Assembly (NCBI GenBank): GCA_022709695.1
Contig: JAKLII010000009.1
Span: forward strand, 1 to 64,000
Source of the DNA: Bacteroidota bacterium
GTDB lineage: Bacteria > Bacteroidota > Bacteroidia > Bacteroidales > SKPS01
Direction of reading: 5' to 3'
DNA: 64,000 bases
Part shown: in pieces, positions 1 to 8,779 of the stretch
How the letters are laid out: every line of letters starts with the position of its first letter
How positions within the stretch are numbered: position 1 is the first letter of the stretch
Program-made: the position numbers and the translations under genes
Notes under the pieces: generated by a model
What the model was told of the DNA's origin: nothing
What the model saw: only the letters and a program-made list of their open reading frames with translations
The model's database searches: none

Positions 1-127
1 AGTTAGGAGTTAGGAGTTAGGAGTTAGGAGTTAGGAGTTAGGAGTTAGGAGTTAGGAGTTAGGAGTTAGGAGTTAGGAGTTAGGAGTTAGGAGTTAGGAG
101 TTAGGAGTTAGGAGTTAGGAGTTAGGA
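1..127. repeat. AGTTAGG heptamer tandem array
   Basis: About 18 near-perfect copies of the 7-base unit AGTTAGG, already running at the left edge, so the full length is unknown. It ends where unique AT-rich sequence starts at about 128. The remaining sequence to 318 has no gene that I can support. The same unit recurs at gene edges throughout the window. Because 7 is coprime with 3, any array of 21 bases carries a stop codon in all frames of both strands. Confidence 0.97.
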
Positions 128-318
128 TTGGCAAATATACTCCAGAGGGTGATAAATTCGTCAGAGTTGGCTTATTAATACTTAACTTTGACAAATGTGA
201 TTCTTCTTTTAGACAACATCATCAATGATGATTCAATAAAATCATAATGCAATAAAATACAAAGACATATGATTTATTCGCCTTCGGCAATATAAAAAGT
301 TGGTATCAAGTACTAAAT

Positions 319-354
319 CAACTCCTAACTCCTAACTCCCAACTCCTAACTAAA
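319..354. repeat. CCTAACT heptamer array abutting the pirin start codon
   Basis: Four to five copies of CCTAACT (reverse complement of AGTTAGG), one with a CCCAACT variant. The array ends four bases (TAAA) before the ATG at 355. A mirror-image AGTTAGG array begins on the stop codon of the same gene at 1371, so the gene is bracketed by inverted copies. Confidence 0.95.
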
Positions 355-1374
355 ATGTACAACCGCATCATCATCAACATCCACCCGATGGGCTTCAACT
401 GGCCAACGATTGACCCGTTTCTGTTCTGTGTGCACCACCACGACCTGTATCCGCACGGAAACGAGATCATGGGGCCGGCAGCCCCTCTTGCCGGAAGGAA
501 CCTGGGGCAGGATTTTACGGTAAAGGATGGCTGGAGAATGTACCATGGCCTGCGGATCCCGGGATTTCCGGTCCATCCGCATCGCGGATTTGAGACCGTA
601 ACCGTGGTGATGCAGGGGTTTGTGGATCACAGCGACTCGGCAGGGGCATCGGGCAGGTACGGCAACGGCGATGTGCAATGGATGACCGCAGGTGCCGGGT
701 TGCAGCACTGCGAGATGTTTCCGCTGATCCATAAAGACCGGGAAAATCCCTGCGAGCTTTTCCAGATCTGGCTGAATCTGCCGGCTGAACGGAAGTTTGC
801 AAAGCCCCACTTCAAAATGCTGTGGGCAGATACCATCCCCGAAATCGTTATAGCAGATGGTGCAGGAAAACATACAACCATTTCGGTGGTAGCCGGAAAT
901 ATCGATGGGAAAAGGGCTCCGGCCCCTGCACCCGATTCCTGGGCAGCCGATCCTGAAAACGAAGTGGCCATCTGGTACATCCACATGGAACCCGGCGCAA
1001 CATTCCAATTACCCCGTGCCAGCGATGAAGCCCTGAGGATGCTCTATTTCTTCGAAGGCGACACCCTGAATATCACCGGCATGGATATAAAGCCCATGCA
1101 CGCTGCCGAAATGTTTGCCAATCATGAGGTTGTGCTGCAGAACGGGAAAAAGCCCGGCAGATTCCTCCTCCTGCAGGGGCGTCCCATCAATGAACCGGTG
1201 GTACAATACGGCCCGTTTGTGATGAATACCCGCCAGGAAATCGAACAAACCTTTGCCGACTACCGCGCTACCCAGTTCGGTGGATGGCCCTGGGAAAACG
1301 ATGACCAGGTACACCCGAGAGAATCAGGAAGGTTTGCCCGGTATGCGGATGGAAGCATGCATTTACCTGATTAG
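355..1374 (+). CDS. pirin family protein
   Basis: Bicupin of the pirin family (339 aa). The N-terminal cupin has the metal site HPHRGFETVT with the expected ligands His74, His76, His118 and Glu120 (compare His56, His58, His101, Glu103 in human pirin). The C-terminal domain (about residues 205-310) matches the Pirin_C region. Bacterial pirins include quercetin 2,3-dioxygenases and proteins that modulate enzymes or transcription; the substrate cannot be read from the sequence. There is no signal peptide, so it is cytosolic. It stands alone: an array of CCTAACT runs into its ATG and an AGTTAGG array starts on its TAG stop. The N-terminal 20 residues are somewhat unusual, but no better internal start is seen. 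Confidence 0.9.
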   Translation: MYNRIIINIHPMGFNWPTIDPFLFCVHHHDLYPHGNEIMGPAAPLAGRNLGQDFTVKDGWRMYHGLRIPGFPVHPHRGFETVTVVMQGFVDHSDSAGASGRYGNGDVQWMTAGAGLQHCEMFPLIHKDRENPCELFQIWLNLPAERKFAKPHFKMLWADTIPEIVIADGAGKHTTISVVAGNIDGKRAPAPAPDSWAADPENEVAIWYIHMEPGATFQLPRASDEALRMLYFFEGDTLNITGMDIKPMHAAEMFANHEVVLQNGKKPGRFLLLQGRPINEPVVQYGPFVMNTRQEIEQTFADYRATQFGGWPWENDDQVHPRESGRFARYADGSMHLPD

Positions 1375-1415
1375 TTAGGAGTTAGGAGTTAGGAGTTAGG
1401 AGTTAGGAGTTAGGA
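1371..1415. repeat. AGTTAGG heptamer array starting on the pirin stop codon
   Basis: About six copies of AGTTAGG. The TAG stop of the pirin gene (1372-1374) is part of the first unit. It is oriented opposite to the array upstream of the same gene. Confidence 0.95.
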
Positions 1416-1470
1416 ATTGAATTTGAAATTGGATTCATTTGATCAAAGAGATTACACACATCAAAAAAAA

Positions 1471-1508
1471 TTTACAATTTACAATTGACAATTTACAATT
1501 GAATTGCT
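1471..1508. repeat. ACAATTK heptamer array before the AraC gene
   Basis: Units ACAATTT and ACAATTG alternate with a strict 7-base period and run to one base before the ATG at 1509. The sequence differs from AGTTAGG, but the period and position at a gene edge are the same. Confidence 0.85.
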
Positions 1509-2579
1509 ATGGAAATATTATCCTGGGTGGGGTTTTCGGGGGCTTTGTTCGCTGCTTTGCTGATGTTCACCAAAGCCGGCCGGAGTGTACCCGATAAGAT
1601 CCTTACAGGATGGCTGTCGCTTCTGGCCATTGAGTTCCTGACCTCTGGCATCGACTACGATATCTATGGCACTCCCCTCCTCTCCAGCTCCTTCCTGCTC
1701 TTCAATCCGGCCTTCTTCCTGTATATCAGATCGCTCACCAACAGCCATTTCCGCCTCAAATGGATCTATGTGTTACACCTCGCTCCCTTTGTGTGCTTCG
1801 AGGCAACTGCCTACATCCTGAAAGAACCCTATATCCTCAGTGATTTTTTTAATACCGACAGCACCCTGTGGTTCCGGTATGCCTTTTCCATCGCTTCACT
1901 GCTTTCGTGGATTCTATATAATACGTTGAGCATCAAAATGGTGCACCAACACCGGATTGGTTTACCAAACGAATTCTCAACCATCGACCGGTATAAAAAG
2001 CTGGGCTGGCTCTTTTTCGTGATTGTCTCCTACAATCTGTATTCGCTGGTGCTGGTGATGATCGGCATCCTGGTGATCCTGTTCAGCGGACATATACAGA
2101 TCCCGTATCTATTCAACTACTCTGCCCTGCTGGCCATGGTGTACATCCTGGGGTTTTATGGCATCAGGCAAAAAATGATCTACCAGACCATCTATCCTGA
2201 ACTGCCACTACCTCGCAACGGTAAATCCCCGGTTTCTTCCGGCCGCAATGATCAGATTCGGAACCAGCTCCTCAATTACTTCGCATCCGAAAAACCCTAT
2301 CTGAATCCTGACCTCAGCATGCAGATGCTGTCGGACCGGATACAAACCCCTAAGCACCAGATTACAGAGGTGCTGAATCAGGATCTCGGCAAAAACTTTT
2401 TTCAGTTTGTGAATGAATACCGGGTTGCGGCGGTGAAGCAAATGCTCTCGGACAGGAAAAATCCTTATTCCATTGAAGCCATCGGGTACGAATGCGGCTT
2501 CAACAGCAAATCCACCTTTTTCACCGTGTTTAAAAACCTAACAGGGCTGACCCCGATGCAGTATCGTGAGAAGGTGTAA
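1509..2579 (+). CDS. membrane-anchored AraC-family transcriptional regulator
   Basis: 356 aa. The N-terminal ~220 residues hold about seven hydrophobic segments (starting with ILSWVGFSGALFAALLMF), a sensor-like membrane domain common in Bacteroidota AraC proteins. The C-terminal ~100 residues are an AraC/XylS double helix-turn-helix: first helix region at LSMQMLSDRIQTPKHQITEV and the signature second HTH with IEAIGYECGFNSKSTFFTVF, followed by LTGLTPMQYRE. It likely senses a ligand or membrane state and controls transcription of unknown targets; the downstream osmC gene is a candidate. The start ATG lies directly after an ACAATTK array. Confidence 0.88.
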   Translation: MEILSWVGFSGALFAALLMFTKAGRSVPDKILTGWLSLLAIEFLTSGIDYDIYGTPLLSSSFLLFNPAFFLYIRSLTNSHFRLKWIYVLHLAPFVCFEATAYILKEPYILSDFFNTDSTLWFRYAFSIASLLSWILYNTLSIKMVHQHRIGLPNEFSTIDRYKKLGWLFFVIVSYNLYSLVLVMIGILVILFSGHIQIPYLFNYSALLAMVYILGFYGIRQKMIYQTIYPELPLPRNGKSPVSSGRNDQIRNQLLNYFASEKPYLNPDLSMQMLSDRIQTPKHQITEVLNQDLGKNFFQFVNEYRVAAVKQMLSDRKNPYSIEAIGYECGFNSKSTFFTVFKNLTGLTPMQYREKV

Positions 2580-2809
2580 TATGATGTAAAAGCGCTCATC
2601 GGACAAACTTTATTCAATATTCATTTTCTGGCATTCAAAATCGATTTATAAGAATTCAGCTAACTGAATTTTTAATTCCTTTGCATTCGAAACACTTTTG
2701 CCGCATCATTTAACCCCGAGGCAATGCTATTTAACCTCCAGATCCTGATCATTGATATTTTTCTCCTGAATCTTCTGAAAAAGAATACAACCCTTTAAAT
2801 CAAACTGCT
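2580..2809. other. AT-rich intergenic region upstream of osmC
   Basis: 230 bases without a coding signal, RNA gene or clear repeat. No perfect TAnnTTTG box was found. Confidence 0.5.
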
Positions 2810-3247
2810 ATGACTGACAAATCGAAAGAACTGAAAACAACGGTTACCCTGATGAATAACCGTTTGCATTTCAACGGAATGGTTGAGGGCAATGCCCCAA
2901 TTTCCATTGATTACACCCCACCACTCGGCGACAACCTGGGCTACACCTCGCTTGAGCTGCTGCTGCTGAGCCTCTCCTCATGTCTTGGAAGTGCGCTCCT
3001 TACCTTCCTGCGGAGGATGGATAAGCATATCATCAATTTTACGATCCATTCCACCGGCTTTCGCAAAGAATCGCACCCCACCTCCTTCAGCAGGATCCTG
3101 CTGGAAGTGGAAGTTACATCCTCCGGTATCACTGAAGCAGAATTAAAGAAACTTACCAGAATGGCCGAAGAGACGTATTGCCCTGTATGGGATATGATCA
3201 GAGGCAATGTAACAGTGGATGTCAATTTTAACATCATTATTCGTTAA
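2810..3247 (+). CDS. OsmC family protein
   Basis: 145 aa, the usual OsmC/Ohr length. Two conserved Cys residues are present: Cys58 in the central helix (LLLSLSSCLGSAL) and Cys124 in ETYCPVWDMI, matching the peroxidatic/resolving pair of the family. OsmC/Ohr enzymes reduce organic hydroperoxides in the cytosol, so a role in peroxide defence is likely. The spacing to the second Cys and the SSC motif favour an OsmC/YhfA-type protein rather than true Ohr. It follows the AraC gene in the same direction with 230 bases between, so co-transcription is uncertain. Confidence 0.88.
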   Translation: MTDKSKELKTTVTLMNNRLHFNGMVEGNAPISIDYTPPLGDNLGYTSLELLLLSLSSCLGSALLTFLRRMDKHIINFTIHSTGFRKESHPTSFSRILLEVEVTSSGITEAELKKLTRMAEETYCPVWDMIRGNVTVDVNFNIIIR

Positions 3248-3355
3248 TCGATTTTCCTGCCTTGCCGCTGGTGAGGTAAACTTAGGTGTTTTTCTCGTTT
3301 TTATCGCCACCAGGCATTACAAAAGGACGTTCGTTTCTGAGAAGTTCATTTTTTT

Positions 3356-3468
3356 TGTAGCTGCATCGCTTCTGCGCCCGGAGCATCCTGCCATCGGGTC
3401 ATTTCTCTGTAAGAGGCGCCTGAGGCTCCCGAAGGCACCTCTCCTGCCAGGGCCGCTCAGCAGCTACA
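3356..3468. other. GC-rich inverted-repeat element, possible structured RNA or MITE
   Basis: A 113-base element bounded by a perfect 9-bp inverted repeat, TGTAGCTGC (3356-3364) and GCAGCTACA (3460-3468). Inside is a second hairpin, AGAGGCGCC pairing with GGCACCTCT across a 13-base loop with one mismatch, and a shorter CCCG/CGGG pairing. It is clearly GC-richer than the AT-rich DNA to its right. Just after it, CAAGACGCTTG followed by TTTT looks like a small terminator hairpin, consistent with a transcript on the plus strand. No coding potential was recognised. Confidence 0.45.
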
Positions 3469-3488
3469 AGACGCTTGTTTTATTCTCT

Positions 3489-4004
3489 TTACTTCCATTT
3501 TTTCAATTCTCTATTTTTCAAAATAAAAGATTGCACACCTCTCATTTTTGTTTCATTACATTTCAATTCAATAAGTGGAGTATCAATCAATTGGCTCGGA
3601 TTAAAAAGAATTTTACCAAAAGATGATTGGTCAAAGATTGCGACTGTATTACCTGTTATTTTTATTATACCAACAAATCCATCTTTGAAAATCAAATCGT
3701 TACAATTTAATGTAGAAATATATATTAAAGAATCATTCACTATCCTGTCATGAAGAACATCCCTATGTGAGAAAGCTAGTACGAAAGTAGTTGAGCTGTC
3801 AGCAGAACCATATTTAATACCATTTTCAATAAACGATAATAGAGATTGTTCAATATTTTTTTTCAATAGGCTTGAAGTCAATTTATTTTCAGGCAATTTG
3901 TATTTATTATTTGGATGACAATCACAAGATAATAATACGCATATCAATATTAAACATATAAATATTAAGTAATTACAGACTTTCCTATGTAAGATTTTTG
4001 TCAT
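3489..4004 (-). CDS. hypothetical lipoprotein in AT-rich island
   Basis: 171 aa. The N-terminus is a lipoprotein signal (charged start, hydrophobic LIFICLILICVLLS, then Cys at the lipobox LLSC). The mature part is polar, with no family that I recognise; the middle part (THFVLAFSHRD-like region, read as STTFVLAFSHRDVL) suggests a compact alpha/beta or beta fold. The gene is markedly AT-richer than its neighbours and shares that composition with the next remnant gene, suggesting joint acquisition. Function unknown; membrane-anchored location is inferred from the lipobox only. Confidence 0.6.
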   Translation of the reverse strand: MTKILHRKVCNYLIFICLILICVLLSCDCHPNNKYKLPENKLTSSLLKKNIEQSLLSFIENGIKYGSADSSTTFVLAFSHRDVLHDRIVNDSLIYISTLNCNDLIFKDGFVGIIKITGNTVAIFDQSSFGKILFNPSQLIDTPLIELKCNETKMRGVQSFILKNRELKKWK

Positions 4005-4125
4005 AATGCTATTTTTATTTTAGATGCAAATAGAGGTTTCTGTAACTCAAACTAACAGTTAGATTGGAGTTGATTTCCATACATATTTTAATTACTGCAA
4101 GTTAGTTCGAACCTCACAATGTCTT

Positions 4126-4626
4126 TTATTGGTCGGAGATAGCTTTTATATTCGAATTTGTAAAATCAGTTACGATTGCTATTATGGCCTCAAATGTTGT
4201 TATGAATGTTTGTAAATACTCCTCAGAAAAGATTATTTGCCTCATGTCCTTTAATGATATGGTTGTTTTTTGTTTGCCGGAATTAATGTTAAATGCAAGG
4301 CAGTGGTTTCTTAGGAAGAAATCCTTAATTCTAAGGTTTCCAAATATTTGCATGGCCAGATCAGGCTCAGTCGTTCTAATTAAAAACCTATCGTCAAATT
4401 GCTCACTTCCCGTCTTGAAACGTTTCCTAGGCAATAGCTTGTCAATGAATTCATAAGTACTGATAATCAATGATATTGATTCGTTCGTGGTTAACTCGAT
4501 AGTTGAGTACAAATGGTTTAAACCTATGACATCATTTCCCTTCTGCCCACTTTGAATCACTTCGAAGATATTAGGTGATATACCGCTTTGAATTCTAAAT
4601 GATATATACTTACCAGCATAACCCAC
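4126..4626 (-). CDS. hypothetical protein, start unclear, possibly frameshifted
   Basis: Unrecognised 166-aa reading frame from a GTG at 4626. The frame stays open upstream to a TAA at about 4699, with plausible protein (ending YKIQSHAPVGYAGKY) but no ATG. In the neighbouring frame an ATG at 4715 opens a 20-codon stretch (MEVSYNTWENHSANFVTVTT) that stops at 4653, exactly where the first frame continues. A single-base frameshift near 4655 would join them to a protein of about 195 aa. Either the gene uses a rare start or it is broken. Composition is AT-rich like the adjacent lipoprotein gene. No signal peptide or domain was recognised. Confidence 0.5.
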   Translation of the reverse strand: MGYAGKYISFRIQSGISPNIFEVIQSGQKGNDVIGLNHLYSTIELTTNESISLIISTYEFIDKLLPRKRFKTGSEQFDDRFLIRTTEPDLAMQIFGNLRIKDFFLRNHCLAFNINSGKQKTTISLKDMRQIIFSEEYLQTFITTFEAIIAIVTDFTNSNIKAISDQ

Positions 4627-4757
4627 AGGTGCATGGCTTTGAATTTTGTACTTTAAGTTGTTACAGTCACAAAATTCGCTGAGTGATTTTCCCAGGTGTT
4701 ATAACTAACTTCCATATTAATCTGGTTTTTTTCATATTTTCCAATAATACTCAAATT

Positions 4758-4870
4758 TTAGTCTACTCCCATTCTATTCCGACATTTAGCTAATTCGTTA
4801 TTGAGTTTCTTCGAAGCTCCACCATGATTCATTGCCATTCGCTGTGCAATATACAAAAAATCAGCAAAAA
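4758..4870 (-). pseudogene. C-terminal remnant of an unidentified small protein
   Basis: Reading the minus strand, a short open stretch ends in ...AKCRNRMGVD and a TAA at 4758-4760. It looks like genuine protein (FADFLYIAQRMAMNHGGASK). It has no start codon: upstream it runs straight into the CCCCTCTCC/GGAGAGGGG palindromic repeat at 4873-4955, which is also open in this frame. This suggests that repeat insertion cut the gene, or that a short gene with a non-ATG start exists. Low confidence. Confidence 0.35.
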
Positions 4871-4872
4871 CC

Positions 4873-4955
4873 AACCTCTTACTCCCCCTCTCCTTGAGGA
4901 GAGGGGCCGGGCGATGCCCTGAGCGAATTCGAAGGGGGGTGAGGTGCGGCTACAG
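4873..4955. repeat. CCCCTCTCC...GGAGAGGGG palindromic intergenic repeat
   Basis: A GC-rich block in an AT-rich region with the inverted repeat CCCCTCTCC / GGAGAGGGG around TTGA, followed by GGGGGGTGAGG. Repeats of this look are frequent between genes in Bacteroidota genomes. Only one copy is in this window. The flanking 4956-5050 contains AGGGGACAG duplicated (GGGGACAGTGC, GGGGACAGGAA) but no gene. Confidence 0.6.
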
Positions 4956-5164
4956 GGGACAGTGCTTAGGGGACAGGAAAACAGTGCGAGGAACAGTGTG
5001 AGTATTGAGGAGAAAGGAGGAGTAGTTAAAGTGCAGGGAATAAGGTACAGGATTTGAAAATTTTATCCGAACCACTTCTTCCGGTTCGGATTTTAAAAGA
5101 CGAACCGCAGGATCGGGGTTGCAGGCGTATGATTGTATCATCATTTTGTAAAAACAACAACCCC

Positions 5165-6511
5165 ATGAAAGGTTTTCTCTTCCCCGCGATCCTGGCACTC
5201 CTGTTGCCCCTGCCACAAGCAGCCCAGGCAAACCATTACGCAACCGTTCCGGCCGATACGCCTGTCGTGATCTCCGGGCCTGCCTTCAGCGGCAGGATCC
5301 GTGGCCTCGCCTGGGGAGGCGCCGAAAACTGCCCCCTGGGCGCCATGTTCGGTGAGATCGGACTGAAAAGCGGATGGCGCCGGAACCACCTGGTGATGGA
5401 GGCAGAGGTGCGGATCAGGGAAGGGGTGTTTACCGGAGAACACAAAACCGTGGTGGATCTTCGGGAAGCCTGGGCCGGGTACCGTTCGGAAAAGGTGGAT
5501 CTTGCACTTGGCAATCAAATTGTTACATGGGGAAAAACCGACGGGTTCAACCCCACAAACCATATCACTCCCGTCAATTACTTCCTGCTGACCGACGATC
5601 CGATGGATCAGAAAATGGCCGCTTTTATGCTCCGGGGAACCTTCCGGCCCCTCAGAGGGATCAGCCTTTCAGCGCTGGCCATACCGTCCTATAAGCCCTC
5701 CGTCTATCGCTTCGACCTGTTTGAAATGGGTGAAGGGACCTCCTTTCTGCCCGCAATGGCTCCCGCAATGGAGCTGAAAAACGGCAGCTATGCAGCCAGG
5801 GCGGAGTTCTCCCTGCCAGGTGCCGACTTCTCCCTGTCGTGGACCGATGGCTTTGCCCCCGAATACGGGTTTACCGTGGATTCCATCAGCCTGTTCCCCA
5901 GCACTGTAATACAATACCGTCCGGCGTATCACAGGCGGAAGATGGCCGGTTTCGACCTGGCAGTGCCGGCAGGAAAAATGATCTTCAGGGCCGAAGCTGC
6001 CTGGCAATGCACCGAAGGGTATGAGGATGCCATTTATATCCCTCGTCCGGGACTGAATTATGTGGCCGGCATAGAAGCGGATATTTACGGTATCAAAACC
6101 ATTGCACAGTACATCGGCGTGTGGACCCATGATTTCACCCCACTTCAGGAGCCGGTGCTGCTCAATCCCGCCGACCCGCTGGCACAGCTCCAGTATGCGA
6201 GCGATAAGATCTGGTACGAGTCCGGGATGTTCAACCGCAGGATCTTCTTCCAGCAGGAGGAGACCAACCATGCCGTGTCCCTGTCACTCATCCGCTCCTT
6301 CCTCTACGAAACCTTCACTGCTGAAGCTACAGGGTATTACAACCTTACCTCTGAAGAGGCTATGGCCAGGCTCGCGCTGGCATGGCTTCCTGCCGACGGA
6401 CTTAAAATCACCCTGGGAGGGCAATTTCTGGATGGCCCCGACAACACCCTCTTCTATCATGCAGGCAAAATCCTGAGCGGTGCTTTCCTGGGCATGCAAG
6501 TCTCTTTCTAA
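5165..6511 (+). CDS. outer-membrane beta-barrel protein of an RND/MMPL cassette
   Basis: About 448 aa from the ATG at 5165, chosen because it begins a clean signal peptide (MKGFLFPAILALLLPLPQAAQA); an upstream in-frame ATG at 5054 would add a non-signal-like extension. The mature part is rich in alternating beta-strand segments with aromatic girdles, contains WGKTDGFNPTNHITP typical of the DUF1302-like barrels that accompany MMPL pumps, and ends in a barrel-type C-terminus (FLGMQVSF, terminal Phe). It is probably the outer-membrane partner of the RND protein 21 bases downstream. The substrate is unknown; lipids or hydrophobic molecules are likely from the families involved. Confidence 0.75.
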   Translation: MKGFLFPAILALLLPLPQAAQANHYATVPADTPVVISGPAFSGRIRGLAWGGAENCPLGAMFGEIGLKSGWRRNHLVMEAEVRIREGVFTGEHKTVVDLREAWAGYRSEKVDLALGNQIVTWGKTDGFNPTNHITPVNYFLLTDDPMDQKMAAFMLRGTFRPLRGISLSALAIPSYKPSVYRFDLFEMGEGTSFLPAMAPAMELKNGSYAARAEFSLPGADFSLSWTDGFAPEYGFTVDSISLFPSTVIQYRPAYHRRKMAGFDLAVPAGKMIFRAEAAWQCTEGYEDAIYIPRPGLNYVAGIEADIYGIKTIAQYIGVWTHDFTPLQEPVLLNPADPLAQLQYASDKIWYESGMFNRRIFFQQEETNHAVSLSLIRSFLYETFTAEATGYYNLTSEEAMARLALAWLPADGLKITLGGQFLDGPDNTLFYHAGKILSGAFLGMQVSF

Positions 6512-6532
6512 CCTTCCAATCCCCCTTCGGTT

Positions 6533-8779
6533 ATGCTGCGAAAATCCCGCCTTGTCATCCTGATCCCTGTGGTTATCACACTGCTTATGGCGTTGCCGCT
6601 GCTGCGGGCCAGAATCAACCCCGATCTCAACGAATATCTTCCCAAAAATACCGAAGCCAGGCTGGACCTGAAGCACACCGATTCCCTTTTTGGCCGGAGC
6701 GATATGCTGCTGATGGTTTTTACCGCCGGCGACGTGCTGAAGGGGGATGCACTGGAGCAACTGCAAAAAATCACCTCCGGTATCGAAGAAATGCCCGAGG
6801 TGCGGGAGGTCATCTCCCTCTATGCTACCCGCCATATCAGCGGCGACTCGGGGGTGATGACCGTGAGCCCGGCCGTACCATTTATCCCAGCCACTGCATC
6901 CGAAACCGATTCCCTGCGCCGCATCATCAAATCCAATCCACTGGCATGGCCCCTTCTCATCTCTGAAGATTTCAGGCACAGCCTCATTCTGGTGAGCCCT
7001 GCCGAAGGGGTTACCGACGAGGCGCTGTTCGGGAAACTCAACGCCCTGCTGGCAGAGACCCGTGGCCCCGGCACCGTGATGATGGGCGGCATGCCCTACC
7101 TCAGGCACGAGATCCTCCGCAGCGCCATCCGCGACCTGCTGATCCTGCTGCCGGCAGGATTCCTGCTGATGATCCTGTTCCTCTACCTCTCATTCCGAGA
7201 GCTCAAAGGGGTATTACTCCCCCTCGCGGTGGTGGCTATGGCGGTGGTGGTAGCGCTGGGCCTGATGCCCCTGCTGGGATTCGACCTGAGCCTTATTGCA
7301 GTGCTCACCCCTATCCTGATGATCGCCATTGCCAACAATTACGGGGTACATATCCTGGCCCGGTACCAGGAGCTGAATGCCCGGCACCCCTCGTGGAGTA
7401 TGCAGCGGATCGTGAAAGAATCACGGGAGAAACTCTTTAATCCCATCCTGCTGACAGCCCTCACCACCATTGCGGGAATCCTGGGGATGGTGGTACACAT
7501 CATGCTGCCGGCCCGGCAGATGGGGCTGGTGAGTTCCGTCGGAATCGCATTTGCCCTTGTGCTCAGCCTCAACTTCCTGCCCGCAATCCTGAGCAGACTG
7601 AAAAAAGGGAAACCTCAGAAAAGCTATCTGCTGAAAAAGCATGATTTCACCGACAAATGTCTGCACTGGTGCAGTGAAATGGCAACACGCCGGCCCAAAA
7701 CCGTAATGGTGGTGGGATTGCTGACCGCCATCCTGCTGGGATCAGGCATTTTCTATCTCAGGGTAAATATCAACAACGAAGAGATGATGCCTGCCAAACA
7801 CCCGGTAAACCAGACTGCCCGGATCATCAACACCCATTTTGGCGGTACCCGGTTTGTCTCCGTCCTCATACGCGGGGATGTGAAAAGTCCGGAAGTGATG
7901 AAGGAGATGGATCATCTTGAACAGAAACTCCACCATATCAAGGGAGTAGGACAGGTGACCTCACTTGCCAAAGTGATGCGCATCATGAGTACCGCCCTCA
8001 ACAACCCCGGCGACAGCCTCTACGACAAAATCCCCGGTACCCGTGAAGCCATTGCACAATACCTGGAGCTCTACCAGATGAGCGGTGATCCGGAGGACTT
8101 CGAAGCTCTGGTGGACTTCAACTACGAGCATGCCTTGGTGAATGTGCAGTTCAGCGCCACTACCCTTAAGGAATTCGACCGGGTGATGGAAGATATTCTG
8201 CAGGCTGTCAAAGAATCGCCCCATGCCATACTCACATCGGGGCTTTGCAGGGTGGAACACGAAATGGCCGTATCCATCGCACAGGGTCAGATCTATTCGC
8301 TGATCTTCGCGCTGGTGGTAATCGCACTGTTGCTGTGGGCCATCTTCAAGGCACCCGCATCCGGCCTCCTGGGGTCAGTCCCCCTGGTATTTGCCCTGCT
8401 GTGCAACTTCGGCCTCATGGGTTGGGTCGGCTTCCGGCTCGATATCGCCACCTCATTGCTGTCGTCCATCGCCATCGGATTGGGCGTCGATTACACCATC
8501 CACCTCTTCTGGCGGCTAAAACAGCAACTTGCCCTCGGCGAGGGATGGGAACAGGCCATGAAAACAACCCTGTCCACCACCGGCCGCGGTATCACCATCA
8601 ATGCCTTCTCTGTAATGATCGGCTTTTCGGTACTCTTTATATCCAACCTCATCATTCTCAAATCATTTGCCTTCCTCATCATCTTCTCCCTGCTGCTGTG
8701 CCTCCTCTGTGCCATCCTGCTCATTCCTGCGTTCTGTATCACCTTTAAACCGAAGTTTCTCAAAGAGAGACGGAGATAA
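6533..8779 (+). CDS. MMPL/RND-family transporter
   Basis: 748 aa inner-membrane protein with the duplicated RND layout: TM1 near residues 7-27, a periplasmic domain to about 200, a five- to six-helix bundle (about 203-365), a second TM near 390-410, a second periplasmic domain, and a final bundle (about 580-740). The GVDYTIHLFWRL motif and the matching ANNYGVHILARY motif in the first half are the family's conserved TM segments. It resembles the hydrophobe/amphiphile exporters (MMPL, HpnN-like, sterol transporters) more than AcrB: it is shorter and has no docking domain. It starts 21 bases after the barrel gene and is followed by the LolA-like gene. Confidence 0.87.
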   Translation: MLRKSRLVILIPVVITLLMALPLLRARINPDLNEYLPKNTEARLDLKHTDSLFGRSDMLLMVFTAGDVLKGDALEQLQKITSGIEEMPEVREVISLYATRHISGDSGVMTVSPAVPFIPATASETDSLRRIIKSNPLAWPLLISEDFRHSLILVSPAEGVTDEALFGKLNALLAETRGPGTVMMGGMPYLRHEILRSAIRDLLILLPAGFLLMILFLYLSFRELKGVLLPLAVVAMAVVVALGLMPLLGFDLSLIAVLTPILMIAIANNYGVHILARYQELNARHPSWSMQRIVKESREKLFNPILLTALTTIAGILGMVVHIMLPARQMGLVSSVGIAFALVLSLNFLPAILSRLKKGKPQKSYLLKKHDFTDKCLHWCSEMATRRPKTVMVVGLLTAILLGSGIFYLRVNINNEEMMPAKHPVNQTARIINTHFGGTRFVSVLIRGDVKSPEVMKEMDHLEQKLHHIKGVGQVTSLAKVMRIMSTALNNPGDSLYDKIPGTREAIAQYLELYQMSGDPEDFEALVDFNYEHALVNVQFSATTLKEFDRVMEDILQAVKESPHAILTSGLCRVEHEMAVSIAQGQIYSLIFALVVIALLLWAIFKAPASGLLGSVPLVFALLCNFGLMGWVGFRLDIATSLLSSIAIGLGVDYTIHLFWRLKQQLALGEGWEQAMKTTLSTTGRGITINAFSVMIGFSVLFISNLIILKSFAFLIIFSLLLCLLCAILLIPAFCITFKPKFLKERRR

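Noticed and set aside
1-127. Telomere-like repeat (TTAGG)
   Set aside because: The unit is seven bases and recurs inside the chromosome; the neighbours are ordinary bacterial genes.
3219-3626. 135-aa plus-strand frame after osmC
   Set aside because: It crosses the inverted-repeat element and the end of the minus-strand lipoprotein; the translation has no protein-like pattern.
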